From positions 1-47,143 of IMG/VR virus record IMGVR_UViG_3300027796_000018: DNA of 47,143 nucleotides; one strand, 5' to 3'. The position numbers and the translations under genes were made by a program. Each line of letters starts with the position of its first letter. The stretch's first letter is position 1. Below are positions 1 through 6,569 of the stretch, in pieces. The stretch is from a virus. A model generated the notes under the pieces. It did not search any database, had not been told where the DNA came from, and saw only the letters and a program-made list of their open reading frames with translations.

Positions 1-1057
1 TGCGGGTCATTTCGTCGAGCTTTGAAAAATCTCCGGAGAAAACCGAGCCTATGGCCGTTATGAGTAATTGTACTATCTCAAGTAAATCGTCAAAAACTTT
101 TTTGAATTCCGGCATTCCTTTCAAAAATCTTCCAACCAAGCTATCCTCTCCGCGAGAATAGGCCGCGATATCTTCAAGTGCAATAAAAAGAAGTGCTATA
201 GCGGCAACTGGCAACATGATCGCAGAATTTAGCATGAAAAAAACTGCTGCCAAAGCTATTAACACGGTCTTCCATCCAACGGTACTTTTTATTGTCTGAT
301 CGATAAGGCCGAGAACGCGCGTTATCGTTTGTGTTATTTGCTGAATCCAACGGGAAAGACTTGCTCCGTAATTTCGCACAAACTCCGCGATCTTATCCGA
401 AACCAACTTGATTGATGGTGCCAATGCCGTGACAAATTTGGCCGTCAAAAAGTTTACGGCGTTTTTAACCGTTTCGAGCGAACCTCTAGCTTTATTCATT
501 GCGTCGATATTTTCCGAAGGAATGACGAAAGCCTTCGCTGCCATCTTGTCGAATTCCTCATTTGTGAGCTCAAGCGTTTTTACGAGGTCATTGGAGATAC
601 CAAACTGCCCCGCAATATTCCGGCGCATGGATTGAGAAAGCCCTTGAGTTTTCGTCCGTATCGCTTCCAGCACCTTGAACGGGTCGGAACGCGAATCTAT
701 CCCGAGAAGTTGATATCCCGAGATATTGCCCTGCCCGAGCCGTATTTTTGCTTGATTGGAGGATATCGCCCGTATGCTTTCGGCGACCGTTGCCCCGGCT
801 CCGGAGACTTGCTGCGCGACGGCTTTCCATTTCTGCATTTCCTCGACTGACTGGCCGGTGTCATCGGCGAATTTCTGCATGGTTAGGGATTGATTGAATT
901 GATCATTGACGGCCTTGACGGCAGCCGATAGGGAAAGCGTACCCGCGACCGCGCCGACGATTGCCCCCTTGATACCGTTTATTCCTTTCCCGAACGCTTC
1001 GGCGGGGCCGGTGTCGGCCTTCAATCCTATATGCGCAAAAAGTTCAAGGATATTCAT
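1..1057 (-). CDS. Tail tape measure protein, allele 1 (3' part cut by window edge)
   Basis: Starts at ATG 1057 (MNILELFAHIGLKADTGPAE) with a GGGGAGG ribosome binding site, and stays open to the window edge for about 352 codons. It aligns with the N-terminal three quarters of the complete 474-residue protein at 39662-41086. Tape measure proteins set tail length and sit inside the tube before DNA ejection. Visible features are a Gly/Ala-rich N-terminus, long helical stretches and a hydrophobic block near residues 270-300 (around AIMLPVAAIALLFIALE). The call rests on position after sheath, tube and chaperones, on helical composition and on the hydrophobic block. The missing C-terminus is an artefact of the window end. 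Confidence 0.85.
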   Translation of the reverse strand, partial: MNILELFAHIGLKADTGPAEAFGKGINGIKGAIVGAVAGTLSLSAAVKAVNDQFNQSLTMQKFADDTGQSVEEMQKWKAVAQQVSGAGATVAESIRAISSNQAKIRLGQGNISGYQLLGIDSRSDPFKVLEAIRTKTQGLSQSMRRNIAGQFGISNDLVKTLELTNEEFDKMAAKAFVIPSENIDAMNKARGSLETVKNAVNFLTAKFVTALAPSIKLVSDKIAEFVRNYGASLSRWIQQITQTITRVLGLIDQTIKSTVGWKTVLIALAAVFFMLNSAIMLPVAAIALLFIALEDIAAYSRGEDSLVGRFLKGMPEFKKVFDDLLEIVQLLITAIGSVFSGDFSKLDEMTR

Positions 1058-1086
1058 AATACCTCCCCGCGCCTCCATTGTAACAC

Positions 1087-1136
1087 AAAAAACCCGGCGC
1101 GGGTAGGAGTGGTTAGCACCCCGCGCCGAGCCGGGT
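1087..1136 (-). terminator. Rho-independent terminator between tail chaperone and tape measure
   Basis: Read on the minus strand, a GC-rich stem (GGCGCGGGG pairing with CCCGCGCC) closes a loop of about 14 nt and is followed by a run of six T. It would reduce transcription into the tape measure gene. The same hairpin lies at 41661-41709 in allele 2. Confidence 0.75.
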
Positions 1137-1148
1137 CCGAAAACCCTT

Positions 1149-1403
1149 CTATTCTTTTTTGTTTATTTCATATTCGACGCTATCATATTCACTCAAGAAA
1201 ACGTCATATGAAAGAACATTTAAGACGTCGTCAACCGGGGCGCGTTTTATGGCTCCTGGATCTCCGCCATAATATCCCGCCTTCGCAAGTCGCAAGGCGA
1301 TAAGCTCCACGTCGTCAACGTTTATTTCCGTGTCAGGCCTTTTCCGAGAATCGCCCCGAGGTCCCCGAACGACGAAACGAGGCCTTTGATAAAAGGGCCG
1401 CAA
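1149..1403 (-). CDS. Frameshift extension of the tail assembly chaperone (GT-like), allele 1
   Basis: This frame overlaps the end of the upstream 153-residue chaperone gene and lies in the -1 frame relative to it. Its useful part begins around RKRPDTEINVDDVELIALRL. The nominal N-terminus is only the shadow of the chaperone frame. Long-tailed phages commonly make a second chaperone by -1 ribosomal frameshifting (lambda gpG/gpGT type). A candidate slip site, CGGAAAAGG, lies at 1338-1346. In-frame codons GGA AAA would re-pair as CGG AAA, with one mismatch in the P site. Residues ALRLAKAGYYGGDP and LNVLSYDVFL look like a small helical domain. Independent initiation is possible but no convincing start is seen. 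Confidence 0.6.
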   Translation of the reverse strand: MRPFYQRPRFVVRGPRGDSRKRPDTEINVDDVELIALRLAKAGYYGGDPGAIKRAPVDDVLNVLSYDVFLSEYDSVEYEINKKE

Positions 1404-1783
1404 TTTGCCTTTATTACCTCGACCATTATCGGGTAATAGAGTTCACGATTCTCTGGCTTGTCAAAAAAGTCCATATTGATCGGGTCGCGCGTCGATTCGA
1501 CGTAGCATTTTTTTGCGCACGCCAAAGCCGCCGATTCTACTTCATCCGAGCAAACGGGCCCTAAAAGCAAATTTAGAATCGTTGTCGCGATCCCTCCTGC
1601 CCCGGAAAGATCAACCGATGAAACGTCGATGTTCCCGGAATCGTCTTTTTTGATAACGTCGGAGGACACCCCCGCAAGGTCGAGTTTTTGTCCCTTCAAA
1701 GATCGCCCTAGTGCTTTCTGCAGCGCAAGGGCGTCCCTGAATTCCGCGAGCTCGATATGAATTTCCACTCCTGAAATTTTCAT
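1322..1783 (-). CDS. Tail assembly chaperone (G-like), allele 1
   Basis: A 153-residue protein directly after the tube gene and before the tape measure gene, the conserved slot of the tail assembly chaperone. The chaperone binds the tape measure and recruits tube subunits, and it is absent from the virion. The N-terminus (MKISGVEIHIELAEFRDALA) and the middle cluster with three cysteines (residues about 89-102) have no motif that I can assign. It ends ILGKGLTRK within the overlap with the -1 frame extension. Function rests on position and the overlap architecture. Allele 2 at 41895-42356 is nearly identical. Confidence 0.7.
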   Translation of the reverse strand: MKISGVEIHIELAEFRDALALQKALGRSLKGQKLDLAGVSSDVIKKDDSGNIDVSSVDLSGAGGIATTILNLLLGPVCSDEVESAALACAKKCYVESTRDPINMDFFDKPENRELYYPIMVEVIKANCGPFIKGLVSSFGDLGAILGKGLTRK

Positions 1784-1786
1784 ATC

Positions 1787-2239
1787 TTACCCCAAGACCC
1801 GGTCGGCATTCGCAAAGACGATAACGTAAATAGAAATCGCCTGTTCGGTATCTCCCTCGACGTTTTCTTTTCCGCCCGACAATTTCTGGATAACACCGCC
1901 AGAAAGGGGGTAAACCTCGTTCGTGATGTTTCCGGCGCCATCGCCCGACCGTTTGATAAACTCGCCCGAAATGAGGATAAAGCCCGCGGGGTCGTTGATA
2001 TATTCCTGCATCCTGGACGCAAGATACTTGTCGTCTCCGGACCCGCGAATTACGCGGACCGTGACGTTTACCTGCTTTCCCGAAGCATTGTAGGCATAAA
2101 CCGCATTCCCGTTTTTTCCCTGCTTAAGCTCGACCAGATTGTTCGGGGCTTCGATATTGACGACGTCCCCTGTGCCAAAATCGGTAAGCATTCGGGTGTC
2201 AAGAATGGTCGTATCTTTTCCGGTAAGTGCTACGCTCAT
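1787..2239 (-). CDS. Tail tube protein (DUF3277-like), allele 1
   Basis: A 150-residue protein, the usual size for a myovirus inner tube subunit, encoded immediately downstream of the sheath gene. The sequence (MSVALTGKDTTILDTRMLTD, ending in IYVIVFANADRVLG) resembles DUF3277 proteins, which are tube components in phages with a DUF3383 sheath. The protein forms stacked hexameric rings around the tape measure. Allele 2 (42360-42812) differs at only a handful of residues, consistent with strong constraint. Confidence 0.8.
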   Translation of the reverse strand: MSVALTGKDTTILDTRMLTDFGTGDVVNIEAPNNLVELKQGKNGNAVYAYNASGKQVNVTVRVIRGSGDDKYLASRMQEYINDPAGFILISGEFIKRSGDGAGNITNEVYPLSGGVIQKLSGGKENVEGDTEQAISIYVIVFANADRVLG

Positions 2240-2289
2240 GTATTACCTTCTTAAGTTAAAGATAAGCCCGCCTTGCGGCGAGCTCTGTT

Positions 2290-3762
2290 TTACGCCTCTA
2301 CCATCACCGAGACATCGGCCGAGTGGATCGCACCCGAGTCCTTACAGGCAATGTACGTCGCAGGAGCCTTGCGGGCCGCGCGATCGATTGCCGACTGCAG
2401 GGAAATCGGCATGGAATAGATGTAATAACCAAAACCGGCGATATTCCTGATATGATCTTCGGGTTTTCCAAAGGTCGTCGAGGAATTCCACGTTCCGGGA
2501 GCGAAAACACCCGCCTGGACAAACTGCTGGCAAACCTTACGATATGCGCCTTTCAGCCCGTTCATCCCTTCCTCGGTCTGCGGGATCTTGGTGTTGGTCG
2601 TGGTCAGGAAATTGAATCCCGCGATGGTCAGCCGGAGCTTGAACGCAAGGCGGGAATAAATCTGATCAAAAAACTGATTCGCCCCGGAGGCAAAGACTTT
2701 CGGAACGCCAAAGTCACCGTAGAAATCAACGCCGGCATTCTTGCAGTCGGTAAGTACGGTCTGCGTCATGCCGGGATCGGCAACCATGCCGACGATTTCC
2801 TTGCCGTGCATCGTGTGCGCCGTATTGAATCCCGAGAAGTCAATCGAAAGTCCCCGCCCCGCGTAACCCGCCGCAAAATCAAACGCGTCATCAGCGGACG
2901 AGGAATAAAACAGGCACCGGGTATGCGTGAGTCCTGCATTCAGAATCGTGGTAAACACGCCTTTGATATCTGCTACGGTCGGAGAACCGACGATCCATAG
3001 TTTATCCATCGTCTGTATGGTTTTCGCGGTCTCCAAAAAGAGCGCATCGGCAGGCTTGTCGGTCGAGATAATCCCAAAGAACGGCACGAGCGCCGAAGCC
3101 CGGAGGACTGCGTCCTTGAGCCGTTCGGTTCCCGTCGCCGCACCTGTCGCGGACCCGGCCAATTTTAAGCTGGGAGCGATATCGGTCGCGGCCGCCGAGC
3201 CGACGGTCAGGGCGGACGTTGCACCGGCGGTATCGGATTTCAGGGTAATCAGCGCCGCCGTGAGCTCGCCGGTCACTTCAATAATCGCCCCGGCCGTTTC
3301 GAGCGCGTAGGGATTGAGCGAAGCGGTCGCCGTGAGCAGGGAAGTTGAGTCGATTGCCCCGATGGTAATGTCCGCATCGGCTCCGCCGTCGATTGCCAGA
3401 CTGATTTTATAGTCGGTCGCTTTTAACGCCGTCAGGTCGACCGGGCCGGTTCCCAAGATGGTTGCCGCACTTGCAGTGGCCGCGGCAAGCCGGGGAATGA
3501 TAACGAGGGATCCGCCCGCGCTCATAATGTTCGGCGACTGGCTGAACACCGATACCGCGATACGGTACGCGTCCGAGCTTGCGCCGAAGTCGTCGGCCAC
3601 TCCATCGGGCCCGGTATAAATCCCGTAGTCACCGTAATTCGACGGGATCGGGACCTCGTCCGCGAAAAACGCGAGCGCGGAGGTGTTCACATCCGCGAGC
3701 CCGCGCAGTGCCGCCAAGAGCGTCACTTGGATAAAATTGGAAATACTGAGCTTTCCCGCCAT
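2290..3762 (-). CDS. Contractile tail sheath protein (DUF3383-like), allele 1
   Basis: A 490-residue protein with DUF3383 features: N-terminal MAGKLSISNFIQVTLLAALR, a central Ala/Thr-rich insertion (residues about 120-215) and a C-terminus rich in conserved segments such as TLGKPEDH-like and FGYYIYSMPIS. DUF3383 proteins are the contractile sheath of one group of myoviruses, so this gene is the main evidence for a contractile tail. It precedes the tube gene. Allele 2 (42858-44330) has the same length, with clustered differences near residues 55-130, the N-terminal and surface-like part. Confidence 0.85.
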   Translation of the reverse strand: MAGKLSISNFIQVTLLAALRGLADVNTSALAFFADEVPIPSNYGDYGIYTGPDGVADDFGASSDAYRIAVSVFSQSPNIMSAGGSLVIIPRLAAATASAATILGTGPVDLTALKATDYKISLAIDGGADADITIGAIDSTSLLTATASLNPYALETAGAIIEVTGELTAALITLKSDTAGATSALTVGSAAATDIAPSLKLAGSATGAATGTERLKDAVLRASALVPFFGIISTDKPADALFLETAKTIQTMDKLWIVGSPTVADIKGVFTTILNAGLTHTRCLFYSSSADDAFDFAAGYAGRGLSIDFSGFNTAHTMHGKEIVGMVADPGMTQTVLTDCKNAGVDFYGDFGVPKVFASGANQFFDQIYSRLAFKLRLTIAGFNFLTTTNTKIPQTEEGMNGLKGAYRKVCQQFVQAGVFAPGTWNSSTTFGKPEDHIRNIAGFGYYIYSMPISLQSAIDRAARKAPATYIACKDSGAIHSADVSVMVEA

Positions 3763-3764
3763 GT

Positions 3765-4265
3765 TTAGGCCTCCGTTTCGATTGTAGGCGTCACGAATTT
3801 GTCGATCATCGTTTCCGCCAAGGTCTTAGTATCAAGATTACTCATAATAACCGGTATTCGGTAACGGCGCAAGGCGGAGCTTCCTTCGATACTGGAAAGG
3901 TCAAGCGTCGGGCCGGCAACGTAAATAGCGCAGTTGGCATCTTCCGCCGCCCTGATAGCGATGGAAGAGCGCAAGGCCATCGGTATTTCATTCTTCCGGT
4001 CGGTCGCTTCCTGCCCGAACCCGCAGAGTTCCACAGCAAAACGCTCGTGCGCGGACATCGACATGGTTTCCATATTGGTTGAATAGTTCTTTTTCGACAC
4101 GATACCTACCATGCCCGCCATGCCGTCATAGTCGATCAGGATATAGGGGGTGCCGTCTTTCGGGGCGTCGTACTTTTCGTTTTTCAGGATGATACGCGCG
4201 GGATTTATTCCGGTATAGGCCGCGAGGATCGTGCCGAGAAGCTGTCCGCATTGGGTGATGGTCAT
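3765..4265 (-). CDS. Tail terminator / neck protein, allele 1
   Basis: I chose ATG 4265 (MTITQCGQLLGTILAAYTGI) over an upstream start. It overlaps the preceding stop as ATGA, and allele 2 begins at the same residue with the same overlap. The 166-residue protein sits between the connector proteins and the sheath, the position of the tail terminator that caps the tail and joins it to the head. Its fold cannot be proved from sequence. The pattern (short N-terminal helix, strand-rich middle, conserved FGQEATDRKNEIPMALRS) fits the neck-terminator group. Confidence 0.65.
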   Translation of the reverse strand: MTITQCGQLLGTILAAYTGINPARIILKNEKYDAPKDGTPYILIDYDGMAGMVGIVSKKNYSTNMETMSMSAHERFAVELCGFGQEATDRKNEIPMALRSSIAIRAAEDANCAIYVAGPTLDLSSIEGSSALRRYRIPVIMSNLDTKTLAETMIDKFVTPTIETEA

Positions 4266-4435
4266 TTGGGTGTCTCCGGCAACGGCATCCAGTGAGTTGG
4301 GCGTAAACCACAACTATCTATATCATACCAAACGCCTTCACGATAACAACCAATGAATGCGCCCTTGCTATCAACGCAAAGAACATCTTTCCCTTCTTCC
4401 GGTAGTTTATCTTTTACGCTTATCCATTCGATCAC
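4262..4435 (-). CDS. DUF551-family small protein, present in allele 1 only
   Basis: A 57-residue protein with the DUF551 signature: WISVKDKLPEEGKDVLCVD near the start and THWMPLPE near the end. The start is GTG 4435, overlapping the upstream stop as GTGA, with GGAGG six bases upstream. Its own stop overlaps the next ATG as ATGA. DUF551 proteins are common small phage proteins of unknown function, usually among early genes, so one inside the head-tail connector operon is odd. Allele 2 lacks it completely and joins the flanking genes by a single ATGA overlap at 44830-44833, so it is a clean gain or loss. Confidence 0.85.
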   Translation of the reverse strand: MIEWISVKDKLPEEGKDVLCVDSKGAFIGCYREGVWYDIDSCGLRPTHWMPLPETPK

Positions 4436-5019
4436 CCCACCGCCTCCCATATCGCGTACAGTGTAACCGCCGCCGAGCCCATCGTCAACGTATCAGCGGG
4501 ATCGTACCCCGACCCCGTTCCATCGGCCACGGTATTCCACTCGACGAACGCGAATCCGTCACGCGTCATGGTGTTGGCCGCTATCGTAGCGATCCCCCCG
4601 GTCATGTACGCGAACTTTCCGGGAGGATTGCCCCCCGTGTTCCCGTTCCCTAAATACGTGACGGGATACATGGTTTTCACGCCCGTGACGTTTTCCGTCG
4701 CGAGGTAGCGCCGGTATCCGGCTTCCTTCCAATTTTGGATCGAGTCGATGAGGTAGACGATACCGTCCACGACTATCTGGCAGTCAACCGTGAGCGGCCG
4801 AGAGGACGCTTTTACCAATACGTCGAACCATTTCCACGCCCGCTGGTCTTCCGGGAGACGTCGAACTTCTTCCGGCTTGAGCGGAGCGACCATGATGTCC
4901 ATTGTCACAATTTCCGCCGTTTGCCGGGTCAGGAAGTTTTCGACCGTTTTCGTTATGATCCACACCTCGCGGCGCTTGGTCCAGCCGCGAAAGGCATTTT
5001 CTACCCGGGGTATACTCAT
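4432..5019 (-). CDS. Head-tail connector protein with C-terminal Listeria-Bacteroides-type repeat, allele 1
   Basis: A 195-residue protein in two parts. Residues 1 to about 125 (MSIPRVENAFRGWTKRREVW) match no family that I can name but occupy the head-closure/stopper position. Residues about 130-195 carry a Flg_new (InlB B-repeat-like) module: FVEWNT, ADGTGSGYDPADTLTMG and the diagnostic ending VTLYAIWEAVG. These are small beta-grasp/Ig-like surface modules, best known from bacterial surface proteins. The linker between the parts differs between alleles, as expected for an exposed appendage. It is translationally coupled to both neighbours by 4-base overlaps. Confidence 0.7.
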   Translation of the reverse strand: MSIPRVENAFRGWTKRREVWIITKTVENFLTRQTAEIVTMDIMVAPLKPEEVRRLPEDQRAWKWFDVLVKASSRPLTVDCQIVVDGIVYLIDSIQNWKEAGYRRYLATENVTGVKTMYPVTYLGNGNTGGNPPGKFAYMTGGIATIAANTMTRDGFAFVEWNTVADGTGSGYDPADTLTMGSAAVTLYAIWEAVG

Positions 5020-5492
5020 CTATCCACCTCATACGTCACTGACTTTCTGGCCAAGCCGGTATCAATCAACACCGCATCAGATCCCTTCCGCGCGATAGTT
5101 TTATCCGAGTCGGGCGGCCACGTCCCGAATCCGTCAGTATCGAACGCCTCTTGAATCTTGGCCTGTCCCGCGATCCCAATGTCCTCGAAAATCGCCTTGA
5201 CGTCGCCCGACTCGATATGCTCGCGAGCGTGCCCTTCAGCATACGCGGCTATTTCTTTTTGCTTCTTTTCCAGGGGCATACGAACGGACGAACGGACGGG
5301 CAATTTCCGCGATACTGAGCCGAATTCGTTGGCAGCCATGTAAGCGGCCACGCTCTGCCCGTCCGGCGTCTTTGCGTCCTTAAAATACCCGATATCGACG
5401 GAATGGTCTTCCTTGAGCCCCTTGATGAGCTTTTCAAGCCCGGAAAAATCCCCACGGATTTCGGATTGCCCGTCGCGGATATTAAAACTCAC
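5016..5492 (-). CDS. HK97-gp10-like tail completion/neck protein, allele 1
   Basis: Start taken as GTG 5492, overlapping the upstream stop as GTGA. This gives 158 residues and matches allele 2, which has the same arrangement at 45899. A longer reading (to 5696) would run through the upstream gene in another frame and is rejected. The C-terminal pattern FGTWPPDSDKTIARKGSD followed by LIDTGLARKSVTYEV is typical of HK97 gp10-type or Mu gpG-like morphogenesis proteins that act at the head-tail joint. The middle segment (residues about 50-75) differs strongly between alleles. Confidence 0.7.
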   Translation of the reverse strand: MSFNIRDGQSEIRGDFSGLEKLIKGLKEDHSVDIGYFKDAKTPDGQSVAAYMAANEFGSVSRKLPVRSSVRMPLEKKQKEIAAYAEGHAREHIESGDVKAIFEDIGIAGQAKIQEAFDTDGFGTWPPDSDKTIARKGSDAVLIDTGLARKSVTYEVDR

Positions 5493-5677
5493 CAAAACGC
5501 CCGCGCGTAGAGTACGGCAACGCCCACGGCGAACGCGAGGGACGCAAGAAACCCCACGCGATACGCGATGAGCTCTTTTTGTTTCTTGCGGAGCATCGCG
5601 GCCATTTCGTCCGTCCAGTAGAGTTGCCCGGCCTCGCGGTAGCCTTTGCGGGTGGCCTTGGCCTGTTTTTTGTTCAT
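5489..5677 (-). CDS. Small single-pass membrane protein, allele 1
   Basis: A 62-residue protein with a basic N-terminus (MNKKQAKATRKGYREAGQLY) and one C-terminal membrane span (YRVGFLASLAFAVGVAVLYA). It overlaps both neighbours by four bases or fewer. No family recognised. A membrane protein in the head-tail connector cluster is unusual, but it is kept in both alleles (45896-46084), so it is probably used. A role in lysis timing, superinfection exclusion or assembly cannot be separated from sequence. Confidence 0.7.
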   Translation of the reverse strand: MNKKQAKATRKGYREAGQLYWTDEMAAMLRKKQKELIAYRVGFLASLAFAVGVAVLYARAFW

Positions 5678-6096
5678 GGCATTGTCCCTCCTTCAACCGA
5701 GAATACCGCGCCGTCGAGGTACGGTTTCGAGAGAATCAAATATTTCTGCCCGTAGTAGGTCGAGGCGTAAAAGGCGAATTCCCCCTGCTTCATCCAGTCG
5801 GGAATGTCCAGAGACTCGGAAACCCCGTCCGCGCTGCGGCTTGTCTGAAGTAATCTAGTTTGTCCGCCCGAGTCCGCCGCGTCCACGTCGGTAGTCAGGA
5901 AGTGCGCCGTCAGATAATGCTCGGAGAGCGTTCCCGCTTCAGGGCGGTCGGTAGGATATAAAGAAAAATTAAAAACCGCGTCTTTCTCGGCAATCGCGTT
6001 CGTGATGTCCGCGTCCATGATATCGGGCACGGCCGAGCCGAACGTGAAATTCCGGGCGAACTGGGTTTTGAATGACGCGAGGGTTACGGTTCCCAT
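5674..6096 (-). CDS. DUF4054 head-tail connector protein, allele 1
   Basis: A 140-residue protein starting MGTVTLASFKTQFARNFTFG, with the helical, Tyr/Phe-rich pattern of DUF4054 (FYASTYYGQKYL, LTAHFLTTDVDAADSGG). DUF4054 proteins are adaptor-type connectors that bind the portal ring. Allele 2 (46155-46577) is about 95% identical by eye. The stop (ATGCCATGA context) abuts the small membrane protein gene. Allele 2 has an extra 25-codon gene at exactly this junction. Confidence 0.75.
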   Translation of the reverse strand: MGTVTLASFKTQFARNFTFGSAVPDIMDADITNAIAEKDAVFNFSLYPTDRPEAGTLSEHYLTAHFLTTDVDAADSGGQTRLLQTSRSADGVSESLDIPDWMKQGEFAFYASTYYGQKYLILSKPYLDGAVFSVEGGTMP

Positions 6097-6507
6097 TTAC
6101 TCGGCCTTTGGCGGTTCGGCTTTTTTCTCGGCGATTGCGGCCTTGATCTTTTTCACGCTCATGGCCGGATCGAGTTTGAGCCCCAGCGCTTCCGCTTCCT
6201 TCAAAAGCTCTTCTTTTGTTGGAGCGGGCTCTTTCAGGGCTTTTTCTCGCTCGTCCAGAGCCTTCTCTCGCGCGTCCAGATTCGCTTCCCGATCACGCAA
6301 GCTCTGCTCCCGCCGCTTGATGTCGTCGATGGACGGGCCCGCGACGCCGGTCGTCGTCAGGTCTTTCGGATACGCCGCGACCATGCGAAGCCCGTAGACT
6401 TCCTCGACCTGACAGGATTCCTGCGGTTCAAGACGGACCTCGACGCCCTCGGAGTTCTTGAGCGGCCACGTCCTTTTCCCTTTATTCCAGATGGTAATTG
6501 CGTTCAT
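6097..6507 (-). CDS. Coiled-coil structural-cluster protein with HeH/LEM-like C-terminus, allele 1
   Basis: A 136-residue protein. The N-terminal 60 residues (MNAITIWNKGKRTWPLKNSE) look like a small beta domain. A charged coiled coil follows (repeated REANLDAREKALDEREKALK), then a helix-extended-loop-helix segment (KEELLKEAEALGLKLDPAMS then VKKIKAAIAEKK). HeH/LEM-like segments bind nucleic acid in some phage proteins. Allele 2 keeps the first two parts but replaces this tail with a basic, AT-hook-like end. First gene after the promoter at 6542-6569, with AAAGGAG upstream of ATG 6507. Confidence 0.65.
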   Translation of the reverse strand: MNAITIWNKGKRTWPLKNSEGVEVRLEPQESCQVEEVYGLRMVAAYPKDLTTTGVAGPSIDDIKRREQSLRDREANLDAREKALDEREKALKEPAPTKEELLKEAEALGLKLDPAMSVKKIKAAIAEKKAEPPKAE

Positions 6508-6541
6508 TTCGTTAGTCTCCTTTCATTGCGTTATAATGGTA

Positions 6542-6569
6542 ATTATACCATAAATTAAAAAAATCACAA
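6542..6569 (-). promoter_or_regulatory. Minus-strand promoter for the connector/tail operon, allele 1
   Basis: TTGTGA, 16 bases, TATAAT, read on the minus strand. The -10 lies inside an inverted repeat (TGGTA, TAAT, TACCA), a possible operator. The -35 overlaps the stop codon of the upstream gene. Allele 2 keeps it at 46977-47004. Confidence 0.65.

Noticed and set aside
1351-1357. Mu-type GGGGCGA slip site for the tail chaperone
   Set aside because: It would give -2 or +1 change; the two frames here differ by -1.
5493-5696. N-terminal extension of the gp10-like protein to 226 residues
   Set aside because: It runs through the small membrane-protein gene in another frame; GTG 5492 matches allele 2 and the GTGA coupling.
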